Part shown: positions 43,640-53,227 of the stretch, in pieces
How the letters are laid out: each line of letters starts with the position of its first letter
Position numbering within the stretch: position 1 is the stretch's first letter
DNA from: Streptomyces fungicidicus
Lineage (GTDB): Bacteria > Actinomycetota > Actinomycetes > Streptomycetales > Streptomycetaceae
Direction: 5' to 3'
Assembly (NCBI RefSeq): GCF_003665435.1
Contig: NZ_CP023407.1
Coordinates: forward strand, 6,676,769 to 6,740,768
Length of the DNA: 64,000 nucleotides
Translations under genes and position numbers: made by a program
The notes under the pieces: generated by a model
Told to the model about the DNA's origin: nothing
Databases searched by the model: none
Seen by the model: only the letters and a program-made list of their open reading frames with translations

Positions 43640-45202
43640 ATGGGGGAACGGTCGGTGGAGAAAGGCGAGGGTTTCGGCGGTCCCGACGGCGGGGTGCCGC
43701 GCGCGCAGGGTCTGGAACTGCTGTCCCGGCTCACCGGGGCCCTGTGCGAACTGAGCTGCATGGAGGACGCCCAGGGGCGCGTCCAGTTCGCGGCCGTCCT
43801 GGGGGAACAACTGGTCCGCACGGTCGACGTGCGCGGCGTCCGGCTCCGCGAGGACGTGGTGGCCATGGTGCGCGCCGCGCTGAACGTGGAGGGCGGCCAA
43901 CACGTACTGGTGCGGGTGGTCGAGATCTTCGAGGGGGCCGCGCCCGCCGACGAACTGGACCGGCTGCTCGCCCCCGCCGCCCCGCCCCCGTCCCCCGACT
44001 CCCTCCCCGGCCCGCTCTCCGGCCACGACACCGGCATGGCGCACGCCCTGCTGGCCGACGTCAAGGGAGAGGTGCCCGCCGCCCGGCTGCGGGACGGGCT
44101 CACCGAGGAACTCAACGGCCTCTACCTGCCCGCCGGGCTCTCGCCCGACCAGCTCTTCGCGCACGTCCTGGAGTGGAACGCGCAGCCGGACGGGTTACCC
44201 CCCGCGGTGCTCCTTGCCGACGTGGCCGCCTCCCTCGCCGCGTCGCCCGGTCACCGCGGCGCCCTCGTCAAATGGGTCGACGGCTGGGCCCAGCGCTCCG
44301 GCCTGACGGCCGCCGTGGCGCGCCGCCGCGCCGCCCGCCGGGAGTCCGCCGTCGATCCGGACATCCCCTGCTGTCTGATCGTCGCCGTGGAACCCGCCCG
44401 GGACGGCTCCGGCGAGATCGTCGTACGCCCCTGGCTCAACACGGTCCCCGGCCACTGGGACCCGCAGCCCGGTGAACCCGCCACCACCACTCTCGACGGA
44501 CTCGGCGAGGCCGTCGAACGCGCGCTCCAGCAGGGGGCCCGCCTGTGGTCCGCCCCGGACGCCCCCGACCGGACCGGGCGCGAGCAGCCGGCCTACGTCG
44601 AATTCGTCCTCCCGTACGACCTCCTCAACCACGACGTGGCGGGCCTGAGGTTCCGGATCGGCCACGGCAGGCCGCTGCCGCTGGGCCTGAAGTACGGGGT
44701 GCATCTGCGCAGTCTGGAGCGGATGCGCACCGACGACGCCGTGGTCCGGCAGCAGTGGCGCGACCGCTGGCACAGTCTGCGCCGGCACGGCGTCACGGTG
44801 CACGGCTGGACGGGCGCCGACGCCCAGCGGCTCGACGCCTGGCAGACCGCGCTCGCGGGGGAGGCCGGACGCACCGCCGTGGTGCTGGACGCCCCCGCCG
44901 ACACGCCCGCCCTCGAAGCGCTGAAGGCCGCCATCGCGGAGGGCATCTCGCTCGCCATATGGGACCGCCGGGGCGCCTTCATCGAGGAGCGGCGCGAGGT
45001 GGTCACCGCGGTGTTCGCCTCCGTGCCGATCGCGGCGCAGATCCCCATGGCCATCCACCGGCTGCGCAAGAAGGCCGTCGACCCCGCGCAGAGTCCGGAC
45101 CTCCTCGGGCGGCACATCGCCTTTTTCTGGGACGATCCGACACGACTGGTCGACATCCACACCGACGACGGCGACCCCGCCGACGAGGAGGCACTGGCGT
45201 GA
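43640..45202 (+). CDS. VMAP-like protein (vWA-MoxR-associated) with effector-associated domain
   Basis: A 520-residue protein. Residues about 22-112 look like an effector-associated alpha-helical domain (ELLSRLTGALCELSCMED, RLREDVVAMVRAALNVEGG). The rest is VMAP-C-like, with CCLIVAVEPARDGSGEIVV, YVEFVLPYDLLNHDVAGLRF and AIWDRRGAFIEERREVV. Such proteins form a ternary NTP-dependent conflict system with a MoxR ATPase and a vWA protein, exactly the next two genes. It has a TTA at codon 186 (44195-44197). GTGA overlaps the MoxR gene. ATG 43640 follows GGAG. Confidence 0.8.
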   Translation: MGERSVEKGEGFGGPDGGVPRAQGLELLSRLTGALCELSCMEDAQGRVQFAAVLGEQLVRTVDVRGVRLREDVVAMVRAALNVEGGQHVLVRVVEIFEGAAPADELDRLLAPAAPPPSPDSLPGPLSGHDTGMAHALLADVKGEVPAARLRDGLTEELNGLYLPAGLSPDQLFAHVLEWNAQPDGLPPAVLLADVAASLAASPGHRGALVKWVDGWAQRSGLTAAVARRRAARRESAVDPDIPCCLIVAVEPARDGSGEIVVRPWLNTVPGHWDPQPGEPATTTLDGLGEAVERALQQGARLWSAPDAPDRTGREQPAYVEFVLPYDLLNHDVAGLRFRIGHGRPLPLGLKYGVHLRSLERMRTDDAVVRQQWRDRWHSLRRHGVTVHGWTGADAQRLDAWQTALAGEAGRTAVVLDAPADTPALEALKAAIAEGISLAIWDRRGAFIEERREVVTAVFASVPIAAQIPMAIHRLRKKAVDPAQSPDLLGRHIAFFWDDPTRLVDIHTDDGDPADEEALA

Positions 45203-46266
45203 CGCAGGACGAGCGTACGGTCCCGGACGGCTGGCGGATCTTCCATGCCACCGGCGAGGACCCGGCCGCCGCCGTGCGACTGCCCGAGCCCCCGCCCTGG
45301 CGCCGGTTCGGCGGAACGCCGCTCCAGCCCTCGCCGCCCGACGACCCGGCGGCGGCGCTGCGGCGGCTGGGCCCCGGCGAGGTCACCCCGCAGCTCGGCT
45401 CCGAGGAGATCGACACCGTCAACGCGGCGCTGCTGCTGCGCCGGCCGCTGCTGATCACCGGCCCTCCCGGCATCGGCAAGTCCACCCTGGCCTATGTGAT
45501 CGCGCGGGAACTGGGACTGGGCCGGGTGCTGGAGTGGAACATCGTCAGCCGCACGACCCTGCGCGACGGCCTCTACGTCCATGACGCGATGGGACGCGCC
45601 CAGGCCATCGCCGCCTGGCAGGCGGGGCTGCGGGATGCCGTGGGATCCGGCGCCGCGGACTCCGAGAACGACCTGACGGAACGTCAAAGTCCGCCACTTC
45701 TCGGGGATTTCCTCACCCTGGGGCCCCTGGGGACCGCTCTGCTGCCCTACGATCGTCCCCGGGTGCTTCTTGTCGACGAGCTCGACAAGAGCGACATCGA
45801 CCTGCCGAACGACTTGTTGCACGTCTTGGAGAACGGAAGCTATGACGTCCCGGAGCTGGTCCGTGACGCCGCCGACACCGCGCGCGTCCACACCAGCGAT
45901 CCCGGCGTCCGTGCCGAACTGCGGCAAGGGCGGGTCGAATGCCGGGAGTTCCCCGTCGTGGTGATCACCAGCAACGGCGAGCGCGAGTTCCCGGCCGCGT
46001 TCCGCAGGCGCTGCCTGCCCCTCGAGCTCCGCACGCCCACCCGGGAACAGCTCCTCGCCATGGTGCGCCGGCACCTCGGGGAGAGTGCGCGGCACAGCGA
46101 GGACCTGGTGGACCTCTTCCTCCAGCGCGTCCGCTCCGGGGGCACGCACTCCCTGGACCAGTTACTCAACGCTGTCCAGATCACTACCATGGGTGGTTTC
46201 CAGGTCGACGGGGACGGGCGTAAGCTCGTGGAAATGCTCCTCCGCGACCTCGCGAAGGGCCGCTGA
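45199..46266 (+). CDS. MoxR-type AAA+ ATPase of the VMAP system
   Basis: A 355-residue AAA+ ATPase with Walker A GPPGIGKST near residues 88-96, Walker B VLLVDELDKSDID, sensor-1 VVITSNGEREFP and an arginine-finger region FRRRCLPLEL. It belongs to the MoxR/McrB-like branch that remodels a partner. The GTG start overlaps the VMAP stop and its own TGA abuts the next ATG, so the three genes are translated together. Codon 322 is TTA (46162-46164). It is presumed to be the energy-dependent switch of the ternary system. Confidence 0.85.
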   Translation: MTQDERTVPDGWRIFHATGEDPAAAVRLPEPPPWRRFGGTPLQPSPPDDPAAALRRLGPGEVTPQLGSEEIDTVNAALLLRRPLLITGPPGIGKSTLAYVIARELGLGRVLEWNIVSRTTLRDGLYVHDAMGRAQAIAAWQAGLRDAVGSGAADSENDLTERQSPPLLGDFLTLGPLGTALLPYDRPRVLLVDELDKSDIDLPNDLLHVLENGSYDVPELVRDAADTARVHTSDPGVRAELRQGRVECREFPVVVITSNGEREFPAAFRRRCLPLELRTPTREQLLAMVRRHLGESARHSEDLVDLFLQRVRSGGTHSLDQLLNAVQITTMGGFQVDGDGRKLVEMLLRDLAKGR

Positions 46267-49200
46267 ATGGACAACGGCTTTCCCAGGGAGCGCGCATCCG
46301 GAACCGGCGACGGCGGACCTCGGTCGGGCTCGTCGCCTCCTTCGGCGTGCTCCGAGTCCGGCGAGTACGCCGGTGAGGTCGGAGGCTTCCTCCTCGCCGC
46401 CCCGCTCCCGCGCGCCCTCGACCAGCCGCTGCCGGGCCCGGACGGCGCGGACCGGGAGACGCCGCGCTGGCAGGAGGTCGCCGACGCGGTGTGGCTCGCC
46501 GCGTACTGGAACCGGCACGGCGGCCCCGCCGGAGCGCAGGCGGCCCCGGACCCGGACGCCCCCCGTCCCGCCGCGGGGAAAGCCGCCACACCGCCGCGGG
46601 CCGAGGACGCACCGGACCCGGCGACGCCTCCGGGGGATGCGGATCCAGCCGATCTGACGCCCGGCACCGGACTTCCCGCACCCGTCCCGCCGCCCCCCTC
46701 CGACCACCCGGGCACCCAGGACCGGGCACAGCCGCCCGCCCCGGCGGACCCGGACGCCGCCCCCGCACCGGCGTGGACCCCGCCGCGCACCGGGGACGGG
46801 CCCTTACCCCACCCCGGGGGCGCCCTCCACCGCGGCGGCCCCCTGCTGCCCGACGCCAACCTTCCGCAGCACGGGCCGGGCCGGCGCACCGCCCTGCTCG
46901 CCCGCGCCCTGCACCAGCTCGCCCGCCGCGTACCCTCCCGCGACACCCTGGAACTCGACGAGGAGACCACCGCCGAGCAGGGACTCGCCGACGGCATGTG
47001 GATGCCGTTCCTCCGGCCCGCCCGCACCTCCGCGTTCGACCTGGTGCTGCTCGCCGACGAGGCGCCCACCATGCGCATCTGGGAGGAGACGGTGGCCGCG
47101 CTCGCCGAGGCAGCCGAACACAGCGGCGCCTTCCGCGGCGTCCGCACCCTCCGCGCCACCCTCCCGCGCACCGGCACGGCCACCCTGCGCTGGGCCGGGT
47201 CCGGCACCGTCGTCGATCCCGCCGAACTCCTCGACGGCCGGGGCGGCCGGATCTTCCTCGCCGTCACCGACGGCCTCTCCCACGGCTGGGCCGCCCCCGC
47301 CGCCGACACCCTGCTGAGCAGGCTCGCCCGCTCCGGCCCCACCGCGGTGGTCCATCTGCTCCCGCCCCATCTGCGCCACCGCACCTCCCTCTACCCGCAC
47401 TCCGCGGTACTCGAGGCCGGCGGCTTCGGCATGCCCAACGACTCCCTCGGCCACTGGGCGCCACCGGGCGGACCCGACCCGCTGCGCCCGCTGCCCGAGG
47501 CGGCCGGCGACTCGCTGCCCGTCCCGGTGCTCTCCCTCAAACCCGGCTCCGTCGCCGCGTGGGCCGACCTCGTCACCGGCGAGCGAGGAGTGCGCCGCTC
47601 CCTGCCCGTCGTCCTCGCCGGCACCCTGACCAAGGGGGCGCCCGCCCCCGGCCTGCGCGCCCCGCGCCTCCCGCGCGCCGCTGCCGCCGCCGTACGCCGC
47701 TTCTTCACCCTCGCCACGCCCGCCGCGCGCCGTCTCGCCACCCAACTGGCCGCCATCCCGTTCGACTTCGACCTGGTGGAGCAGTTACGGCGCCGGGTCA
47801 TGCCGGAGACCGGGCCCGACCACCTCGCCGAGATCCTGATGGGCGGGCTGATCGACTGGGACAGCGGCGGCGAGGGCCGCCCCGAGTTCGCCGAAGGCGT
47901 CCGTGAGGCGCTGCTCGCCACCACCACCCGGTCCCAACTCGCTCGCACCGTGCGGTTGGTGGGCGACCTGCCGGCCGCCGGCGAGCGGGGTGCGGCACTG
48001 CGCGACGCGCTGCGCGACCCGGTCGGCACCACGCTGCCCGACCCGGCCGAGCCCGGCTGGCGGCGCAGCGAGCTCGCCGTGATGCGGGCCCTGTCCGGCC
48101 CGTACTCCGAGCGGGCGAACCGCATCGAACCCGACGTCTCCCGACTGCTGCCCGAGTCGCCCGATCGGGTGCCCGCGGAGTCGGCCGGAAGGGTGAACCA
48201 CCCGGACGGCGGCGAGTTCCCCGACGACCAGGACGGGAGGCATCCAGCGTCGGACGTTCGCGAACCGGCAGGAGAGACCTCGCCGAGCCCGGTGACCGAG
48301 ACCCCACACGAAGCCCCGGAGGCTGAGCCGCTCATGCAGAGCACCACGACCGCACCGCCGGCCATCATGGTGAACGTTCCGCTGAGGAACACCTCGTTCG
48401 TCGGCCGCCAGGCGCTGCTGGGTGCCGTGGAGGCGCAGCTCGAAGCCCAGGACACGGCGGCCGTGCTGCCGCACGCGCTGCACGGTCTCGGCGGCGTGGG
48501 CAAGTCCCAGCTGGCCCTGGAGTACATCTACACCCACCAGCGCCGCTACAAGGTGATCTGCTGGATCCCCGCCGAGCGGGAGAGCCTCATCCTGGCCGCG
48601 CTCGCCGGTCTCGCGACCCGGCTCGGCGTCGCCCAGCCGGGGCAGGAGGGCACCGCCAACACCTCGGTCCAGGCGGTCCTGGACGCGCTGCGCGCCGGAG
48701 AGCCCTACGACGACTGGCTGCTGGTCTTCGACAACGCCGAGGACATCGACGTCGTACGCCAGTACTTCCCGACCAGCGGCCCCGGCAAGGTCATCGTCAC
48801 CTCCCGGAACCGGTCCTGGGAGCGGGTGGCGACCCCGCTGCCGGTGAGCGTGTTCGAGCGCGAGGAGTCCGTCGAGCTGCTCCAGAAGCGCTCCGCCGAC
48901 CTCTCCGCCGAAGACGCCGACCGCCTCGCCGAGGCCCTCGGCGACCTGCCGCTCGCGGTGGAGCAGGCGGGTGCCTGGCGCGCCGTCACCGGCATGCTCG
49001 TCGACGATTACCTCGCCCTGCTCGCCGAGCGCAGCCCCGAGATCCTCGACCTCGACCCGGCTCCCGACTACCCGGTCTCCGTGGCCGCCGCCTGGGACAT
49101 CTCGCTGGAGCGGATCAAGGAGAACAATCCCGGCGCCCGCCAGCTCCTCGACATCTGCGCCAGCATGGCCCCCGAGCCCATCCCGCGCTCGATGCTGCGC

Positions 49201-50853
49201 GGCGGCCGGGGCATCAGCATCACGCCCGAGGTGGACCCGCTGCTGCGGGAGTCGATCAAGCTCAACCGGGCCGTCCGCGACCTCAACCAGTTCTCCCTGG
49301 TCAAGACGGACCCCCGGACCGACACCCTGCAGATGCACCGCCTGCTGCAGACGGTGCTCCTCGCCAAGCTCGACCCCGACGAGCGCAAGCGCATGAGGGA
49401 CGCCGCCCACCAGCTGCTCTCCGGCGCCAAGCCGGGCCACTACGCCTCGTCCCGCGAATGGCCCGCCTACCAGGCGCTGCTGCCGCACATCCTCACCTCC
49501 CGGGCGGTCACCAGCTCCGACACCTATGTGCGGGAACTCGTGTCCGACACGGTGCTCTTCCTCTACTACTGGGGCAACCACGAAGGGGCTGCGGACCTCG
49601 CGCGGCAGGCATGGAGCTCCTGGCTCGCGGAGTCCGGTGAGGAGGACATCCACGTCATCCGCATCACGAAGACCTTCGCCTTCGTCCTGCGCCAGATCGG
49701 TCAGATCGGCGAGGCCATCCCGCTGACCGAGAAGGCCCTGGAAGTGTCAAGGCGAATCAACGCCGACCCCGAGGACCTCATCGACTCCCTCTGCGAGATG
49801 TCCGACGCCCGTCGTTACCAGGGCCGGTTCGCGGAGGCCCGGGACCTCGGCCGGGAGGCCACCGAGCTGGCGCGCGGCATGTTCGGCGGGGAGGACCCGA
49901 TCACCCTGCGGGCCACCCACAGCTGGGGGGTCGACCTACGGCTGTGCGGGCAGTTCGCCGAGGCGTTGCCCATGGACCGGGAGAACGCCCGACAGCGCGA
50001 GCACATGTTCGGTCCCAACAACTCCCTCACGCTCAACACCCTCAATGGCCTCTCCATCGACATGCGGGAGAGCGGCGACTACCCGGGCGCCCGGGAATAC
50101 CAGAGGGATGTCTACTCCAGGGCCCGTGACGCCATGGGCGAACAGCACCCGCTCACCCTGCGCGTGGCTCGCAACCTCGCGGTCTGCCTGCGCCGGGACG
50201 GCGCGCTCGACGAGGCACTGAAGCTCTCCGAGGAGACCCTCGCCCGCTTCGTCGCCCGCTACGGGCCCGTTCACCCCGACTCACTCTCCACGGCGATCAA
50301 CCTCGCCGTCGACCGGCGCCTCGCCGGAGGGTCCCAAAACCTCGACAAGTCCCGCGAGCTGGGCGAGGAGACCGCGCGGCGCTACGCGTCCTTGTTCGGC
50401 GAAGACCACGCCTACACCTTGCTCACCAAGGCGAATCTCGCAGCCACTCTGCGGATGCTGGGCGCTCTGGACCACGCCGCGGAAGTGGAGGACGACGCGT
50501 CTCGCAGACTGGTGGCCACACTGGGCCCCGAGCACGTGACGACGCTGACCGTCGACATCGGCAGGGCCAACACCGCCTACGCACGACTGGACTTCGACCG
50601 TGCATACGAGGTCGACGAGGCCACCCTGACGGCGCTCACCGTGACCGCCGGCGCGGAGCACCCGCTGACCCTGTCCTGCACCGCGAACCTCGCCCTGGAC
50701 CTGCGCGGTCTCGGCCGGGGGGCTGAGGCGGACCAGATGCGGCGAAAGGCTGTGGAGGGCTTCGCCCGCGTGGTCCGTGCCGACCACCCCTGGCTGGAGG
50801 CGGCCCGGCTGGGCCGCCGTATCGAGTGCGACATCGCTCCCCTGCCGCTGTAG
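46267..50853 (+). CDS. vWA-like / NB-ARC / TPR multidomain protein (FxsT-like, SAV_2336-type N-terminus)
   Basis: A 1528-residue STAND-type protein. Residues about 30-600 are SAV_2336-like with a degenerate vWA fold (FDLVLLADEAPTM at 257-269, where DxSxS is reduced to DxAxT). A Pro-rich linker (70-180) precedes it. Next come an NB-ARC NTPase (Walker A GLGGVGKS at 740-747, LLVFDNAED near 818), a winged helix, and at least seven TPR units (about 1090-1510, e.g. DPITLRATHSWGVDLRLCG). TTA codons are at 180 and 507. The architecture matches FxSxx-COOH-system TPR proteins. It is likely the sensor/effector scaffold. Confidence 0.82.
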   Translation: MDNGFPRERASGTGDGGPRSGSSPPSACSESGEYAGEVGGFLLAAPLPRALDQPLPGPDGADRETPRWQEVADAVWLAAYWNRHGGPAGAQAAPDPDAPRPAAGKAATPPRAEDAPDPATPPGDADPADLTPGTGLPAPVPPPPSDHPGTQDRAQPPAPADPDAAPAPAWTPPRTGDGPLPHPGGALHRGGPLLPDANLPQHGPGRRTALLARALHQLARRVPSRDTLELDEETTAEQGLADGMWMPFLRPARTSAFDLVLLADEAPTMRIWEETVAALAEAAEHSGAFRGVRTLRATLPRTGTATLRWAGSGTVVDPAELLDGRGGRIFLAVTDGLSHGWAAPAADTLLSRLARSGPTAVVHLLPPHLRHRTSLYPHSAVLEAGGFGMPNDSLGHWAPPGGPDPLRPLPEAAGDSLPVPVLSLKPGSVAAWADLVTGERGVRRSLPVVLAGTLTKGAPAPGLRAPRLPRAAAAAVRRFFTLATPAARRLATQLAAIPFDFDLVEQLRRRVMPETGPDHLAEILMGGLIDWDSGGEGRPEFAEGVREALLATTTRSQLARTVRLVGDLPAAGERGAALRDALRDPVGTTLPDPAEPGWRRSELAVMRALSGPYSERANRIEPDVSRLLPESPDRVPAESAGRVNHPDGGEFPDDQDGRHPASDVREPAGETSPSPVTETPHEAPEAEPLMQSTTTAPPAIMVNVPLRNTSFVGRQALLGAVEAQLEAQDTAAVLPHALHGLGGVGKSQLALEYIYTHQRRYKVICWIPAERESLILAALAGLATRLGVAQPGQEGTANTSVQAVLDALRAGEPYDDWLLVFDNAEDIDVVRQYFPTSGPGKVIVTSRNRSWERVATPLPVSVFEREESVELLQKRSADLSAEDADRLAEALGDLPLAVEQAGAWRAVTGMLVDDYLALLAERSPEILDLDPAPDYPVSVAAAWDISLERIKENNPGARQLLDICASMAPEPIPRSMLRGGRGISITPEVDPLLRESIKLNRAVRDLNQFSLVKTDPRTDTLQMHRLLQTVLLAKLDPDERKRMRDAAHQLLSGAKPGHYASSREWPAYQALLPHILTSRAVTSSDTYVRELVSDTVLFLYYWGNHEGAADLARQAWSSWLAESGEEDIHVIRITKTFAFVLRQIGQIGEAIPLTEKALEVSRRINADPEDLIDSLCEMSDARRYQGRFAEARDLGREATELARGMFGGEDPITLRATHSWGVDLRLCGQFAEALPMDRENARQREHMFGPNNSLTLNTLNGLSIDMRESGDYPGAREYQRDVYSRARDAMGEQHPLTLRVARNLAVCLRRDGALDEALKLSEETLARFVARYGPVHPDSLSTAINLAVDRRLAGGSQNLDKSRELGEETARRYASLFGEDHAYTLLTKANLAATLRMLGALDHAAEVEDDASRRLVATLGPEHVTTLTVDIGRANTAYARLDFDRAYEVDEATLTALTVTAGAEHPLTLSCTANLALDLRGLGRGAEADQMRRKAVEGFARVVRADHPWLEAARLGRRIECDIAPLPL

Positions 50854-50866
50854 CAGTCGACGCGAA

Positions 50867-50898
50867 CGGCCGGGGCGGCACAGTTGCCGCCCCGGCCG
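50867..50898. terminator. Bidirectional hairpin terminator
   Basis: A 14-bp stem (50867-50880 with 50885-50898), loop CAGT, lies between the convergent TPR-protein and antiporter genes. Confidence 0.88.
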
Positions 50899-50903
50899 GA
50901 TGT

Positions 50904-52229
50904 TCAGCCCAGATCCGTCACCGGAGCGCCGCGCGAGTCGTCCCGCCCGGTGGGTGGAAGAGGCAGGTCGGCCCGGTCTTGTGTCCCTCCGGGTGGACGG
51001 CGTTGGGCCATGCGACGGACCAGGATCAGGAGCGGCTGGGTGAATAGAGTCGTGGCCAGGGCCATGAAGACCAGGACGCTGTAGAGCCGGTCGCTCAGCA
51101 GGCCCGCCTGCAGGCCGGCGTTGAGTGCGATCAGCTCGGTGAGCCCCCGGGCGCTCATCAGGATGCCGACGGTGTGGGCGTCGTAGCGGCCCAGGCCGCC
51201 CAGCCGGGCCGCCACCGTGCCGCTGCCGATCTTCGTCACCGTGGCCAGCGCGGTCACCACCAGTACGGCGATCCATCCCGTGACGCCCATGCCGTTCAGC
51301 ACGACGGCCTGGCCCGAGACCACGAAGAAGAACGGCAGCAGCAGCGAGCTGACGTCGTGCAGGGGACGGAGCAGATCGGGGTCGAGCCGGTCGTCCGGCT
51401 CGCGGGGTGTCACCACGCCCGCCAGCAGCGCGCCGAAGATCACGTGCAGACCGAGGGAGTGCGTGACCCAGGCGGACCCGAGGGCGAAGCCGATCAGCAG
51501 CGCCATCCGCAGCGAGGGCTCCAGGTGCGTGCGCCACAGCAGCCGGCGCAGCAGCGGCCGGGCCGCGAGGAGCATCACGGCGACGAAACCGGCCGCGAGC
51601 GCCACCCGCCACCCCCAGCCGAGCGCCTGGTCGCCGCCGTTCTCCAGCAGCGCCCCGGCCAGCACGGTCCAGCAGACCACGTCGAGCAGGCCGGCGGCCG
51701 AGACCGCCACCACGCCGGGCACCGTGCGGGCCAGTCCGTTCTCCCGCACTATGGCCGTCAGTACGGGGACGGCGGTGACGGACAGGGCGATCCCGGCGAA
51801 CAGCACCATCGACGGGGAGGGGGCGCGCGGCATGCCGAGGCCGTGCAGCTGGTCCCAGAACAGCAGCGCGCCGCCGCTGCCGACCGCCATCGGCACCACG
51901 AACGAGGCCGCCGCCACCCCCACCGCCGTGCGCGCCCGGTCGCCCAGCAGCTTGAGGTCCAGCTCGTAGCCCACCGCGAAGAGGAACACCACCAGGGAGA
52001 ACTGCGCGAAGCCGGTCAGGGCCGTGCCGATCTCCTGGGGGAACAGCATGTCGTACGCGTCGGGCGCCATGCTGCCGAGGAGGGAGGGACCCAGCGCTAT
52101 CCCCGCCGTCAGCTGGCCGACGATGTACGGCTGCCGAAGCTTGCGAGCCGCCCAGCCCGCCGCGTGCGCGGCCACCAGGATCAGGGCCGAGGCCCCCACG
52201 AAGTGCGCGATCAGAGCGTCAGGGCTCAT
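50904..52229 (-). CDS. CPA2-type cation:proton antiporter
   Basis: A 441-residue, about 12-helix Na+(K+)/H+ exchanger: GQLTAGIALGPSLLG in helix 2-3, LVVFLFAVGYELDL, IALSVTAVPVLTAIV and GLLDVVCWTVLAG in the core, and MSARGLTELIALNAGL near the end. It works in the plasma membrane in ion or pH homeostasis. There is no C-terminal RCK/TrkA domain, only a short basic-acidic tail. It is unlinked in orientation to its neighbours; an exporter role for self-protection is conceivable but not supported. Confidence 0.88.
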   Translation of the reverse strand: MSPDALIAHFVGASALILVAAHAAGWAARKLRQPYIVGQLTAGIALGPSLLGSMAPDAYDMLFPQEIGTALTGFAQFSLVVFLFAVGYELDLKLLGDRARTAVGVAAASFVVPMAVGSGGALLFWDQLHGLGMPRAPSPSMVLFAGIALSVTAVPVLTAIVRENGLARTVPGVVAVSAAGLLDVVCWTVLAGALLENGGDQALGWGWRVALAAGFVAVMLLAARPLLRRLLWRTHLEPSLRMALLIGFALGSAWVTHSLGLHVIFGALLAGVVTPREPDDRLDPDLLRPLHDVSSLLLPFFFVVSGQAVVLNGMGVTGWIAVLVVTALATVTKIGSGTVAARLGGLGRYDAHTVGILMSARGLTELIALNAGLQAGLLSDRLYSVLVFMALATTLFTQPLLILVRRMAQRRPPGGTQDRADLPLPPTGRDDSRGAPVTDLG

Positions 52230-52937
52230 GAGTCCCCCTGTGGTCCTGTTGTTCGGCCGACCGAATGTCCGCCGAGGGTCATCGCACGCTTTGGCGAAGT
52301 CAACTCAGCCAGAATAGAGGCTATCTGACGGTGTATCGGATCATGTGCACGTGCTCGCCCCGAGTCACAGGATGCACGCGGGTAGCGGTCGAGCACGGCC
52401 GTGTACAGGGGTGCGTCGGGCTGCACCTCCGTGCTGCCGTGCGCCGTCGACGCGCTCTCAGGGTGCCGCGAAGGTACGCCGCCTCGCGGGCCGTCATTCC
52501 GGAGGGATTGTTTCCGGCCGTGCGGGGCGCCGCACGGCCCTCGAGGCAGTGCGGCGCGTTCTGCGGTGCCGATGGTTCGGCAGCACGGCCGTGTGCGCAC
52601 CGGGACGTTGCTGACCGGGAGCCGGTGGCCGGGTGCATGCTGCGGAACTCCGTCTCGTCGCAGCGTGATGTGCGTGAACGGTCTTCTCCGCTCTCACCGT
52701 TCCAGGGCGGCACAGGGCGGTGCGGCCGGTCGACGTGCTCCTCGGCGGCGCTGCTTCCGCATGCACTTCTCAAGTAGGAGGAGAATCGGATGAGTTGATC
52801 GGTTCTGTCAGGTGTTCACGCAATCGATGATGATCGGATGGCGTGATCGTACGGTTTTCGATGCGGGAATCAATGGCCATGATGGATGCAAAGGACACGG
52901 GGCATTGCGTGCCACCGTGCGAGAAGGGGGACGCACC
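52230..52937. other. Gene-poor 708-bp region before the peptide gene
   Basis: Several short frames are open on both strands but none has an RBS plus a recognisable product. The stretch 52775-52900 is much richer in A/T than the surroundings. A strong AGGAGGAG (52776-52783) is followed at 52790 by ATG-AGT-TGA, a start that stops after two codons; this could be a leader or a decayed gene. The promoter of the peptide/hydroxylase pair should lie here. Confidence 0.5.
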
Positions 52938-53162
52938 TTGCATCAGCCGCCCGCTCAGCGCAACGCCGAAGCCGCCGCCCGGAAGCCGGCCCTCGCGGCG
53001 GGGGCTCCTGTCCGGGAGTCGGACCTGGCCGATCTTGCGGCGCTGCCCCTGTCCGCTGTGGACGGCCTCGCCCCCCTCGGTCCCGGCACCCGTCTTCTCA
53101 CAGAGGTCCTCCGCTCCCGCGGCGGCATCCGGGGCGGCGGCGATCCGCCCCGGGCCGAATAG
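52938..53162 (+). CDS. Putative FxsA-like peptide precursor for an HExxH peptide hydroxylase
   Basis: A 74-residue small protein. The start is TTG 52938, because GAAGGGGGA lies at the right distance (52924-52932); a GTG at 52917 has no RBS. The centre, ESDLADLAALPLSAVDGLAP, resembles the hydrophobic leader helix of FxsA-type precursors (D-L-x-x-L-P-L pattern). It is followed by LLTEVLRSRGGIRGGG and an acidic tail ending PPRAE. There is no FxSxx C-terminus, so the core, if any, differs. It precedes the hydroxylase by 65 bp. Confidence 0.55.
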   Translation: MHQPPAQRNAEAAARKPALAAGAPVRESDLADLAALPLSAVDGLAPLGPGTRLLTEVLRSRGGIRGGGDPPRAE

Positions 53163-53227
53163 CAGTCCTGCCGCGCAAAGTGCCCCCACCGGGCCCCCGC
53201 ATGCCCGCCCACCGACCGGAGGTCCCG

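Noticed and set aside
52226..52793. Several 75-170-residue open frames on both strands
   Set aside because: No RBS, no recognisable domain, Arg/Ala/Pro-rich composition; they overlap one another on both strands.
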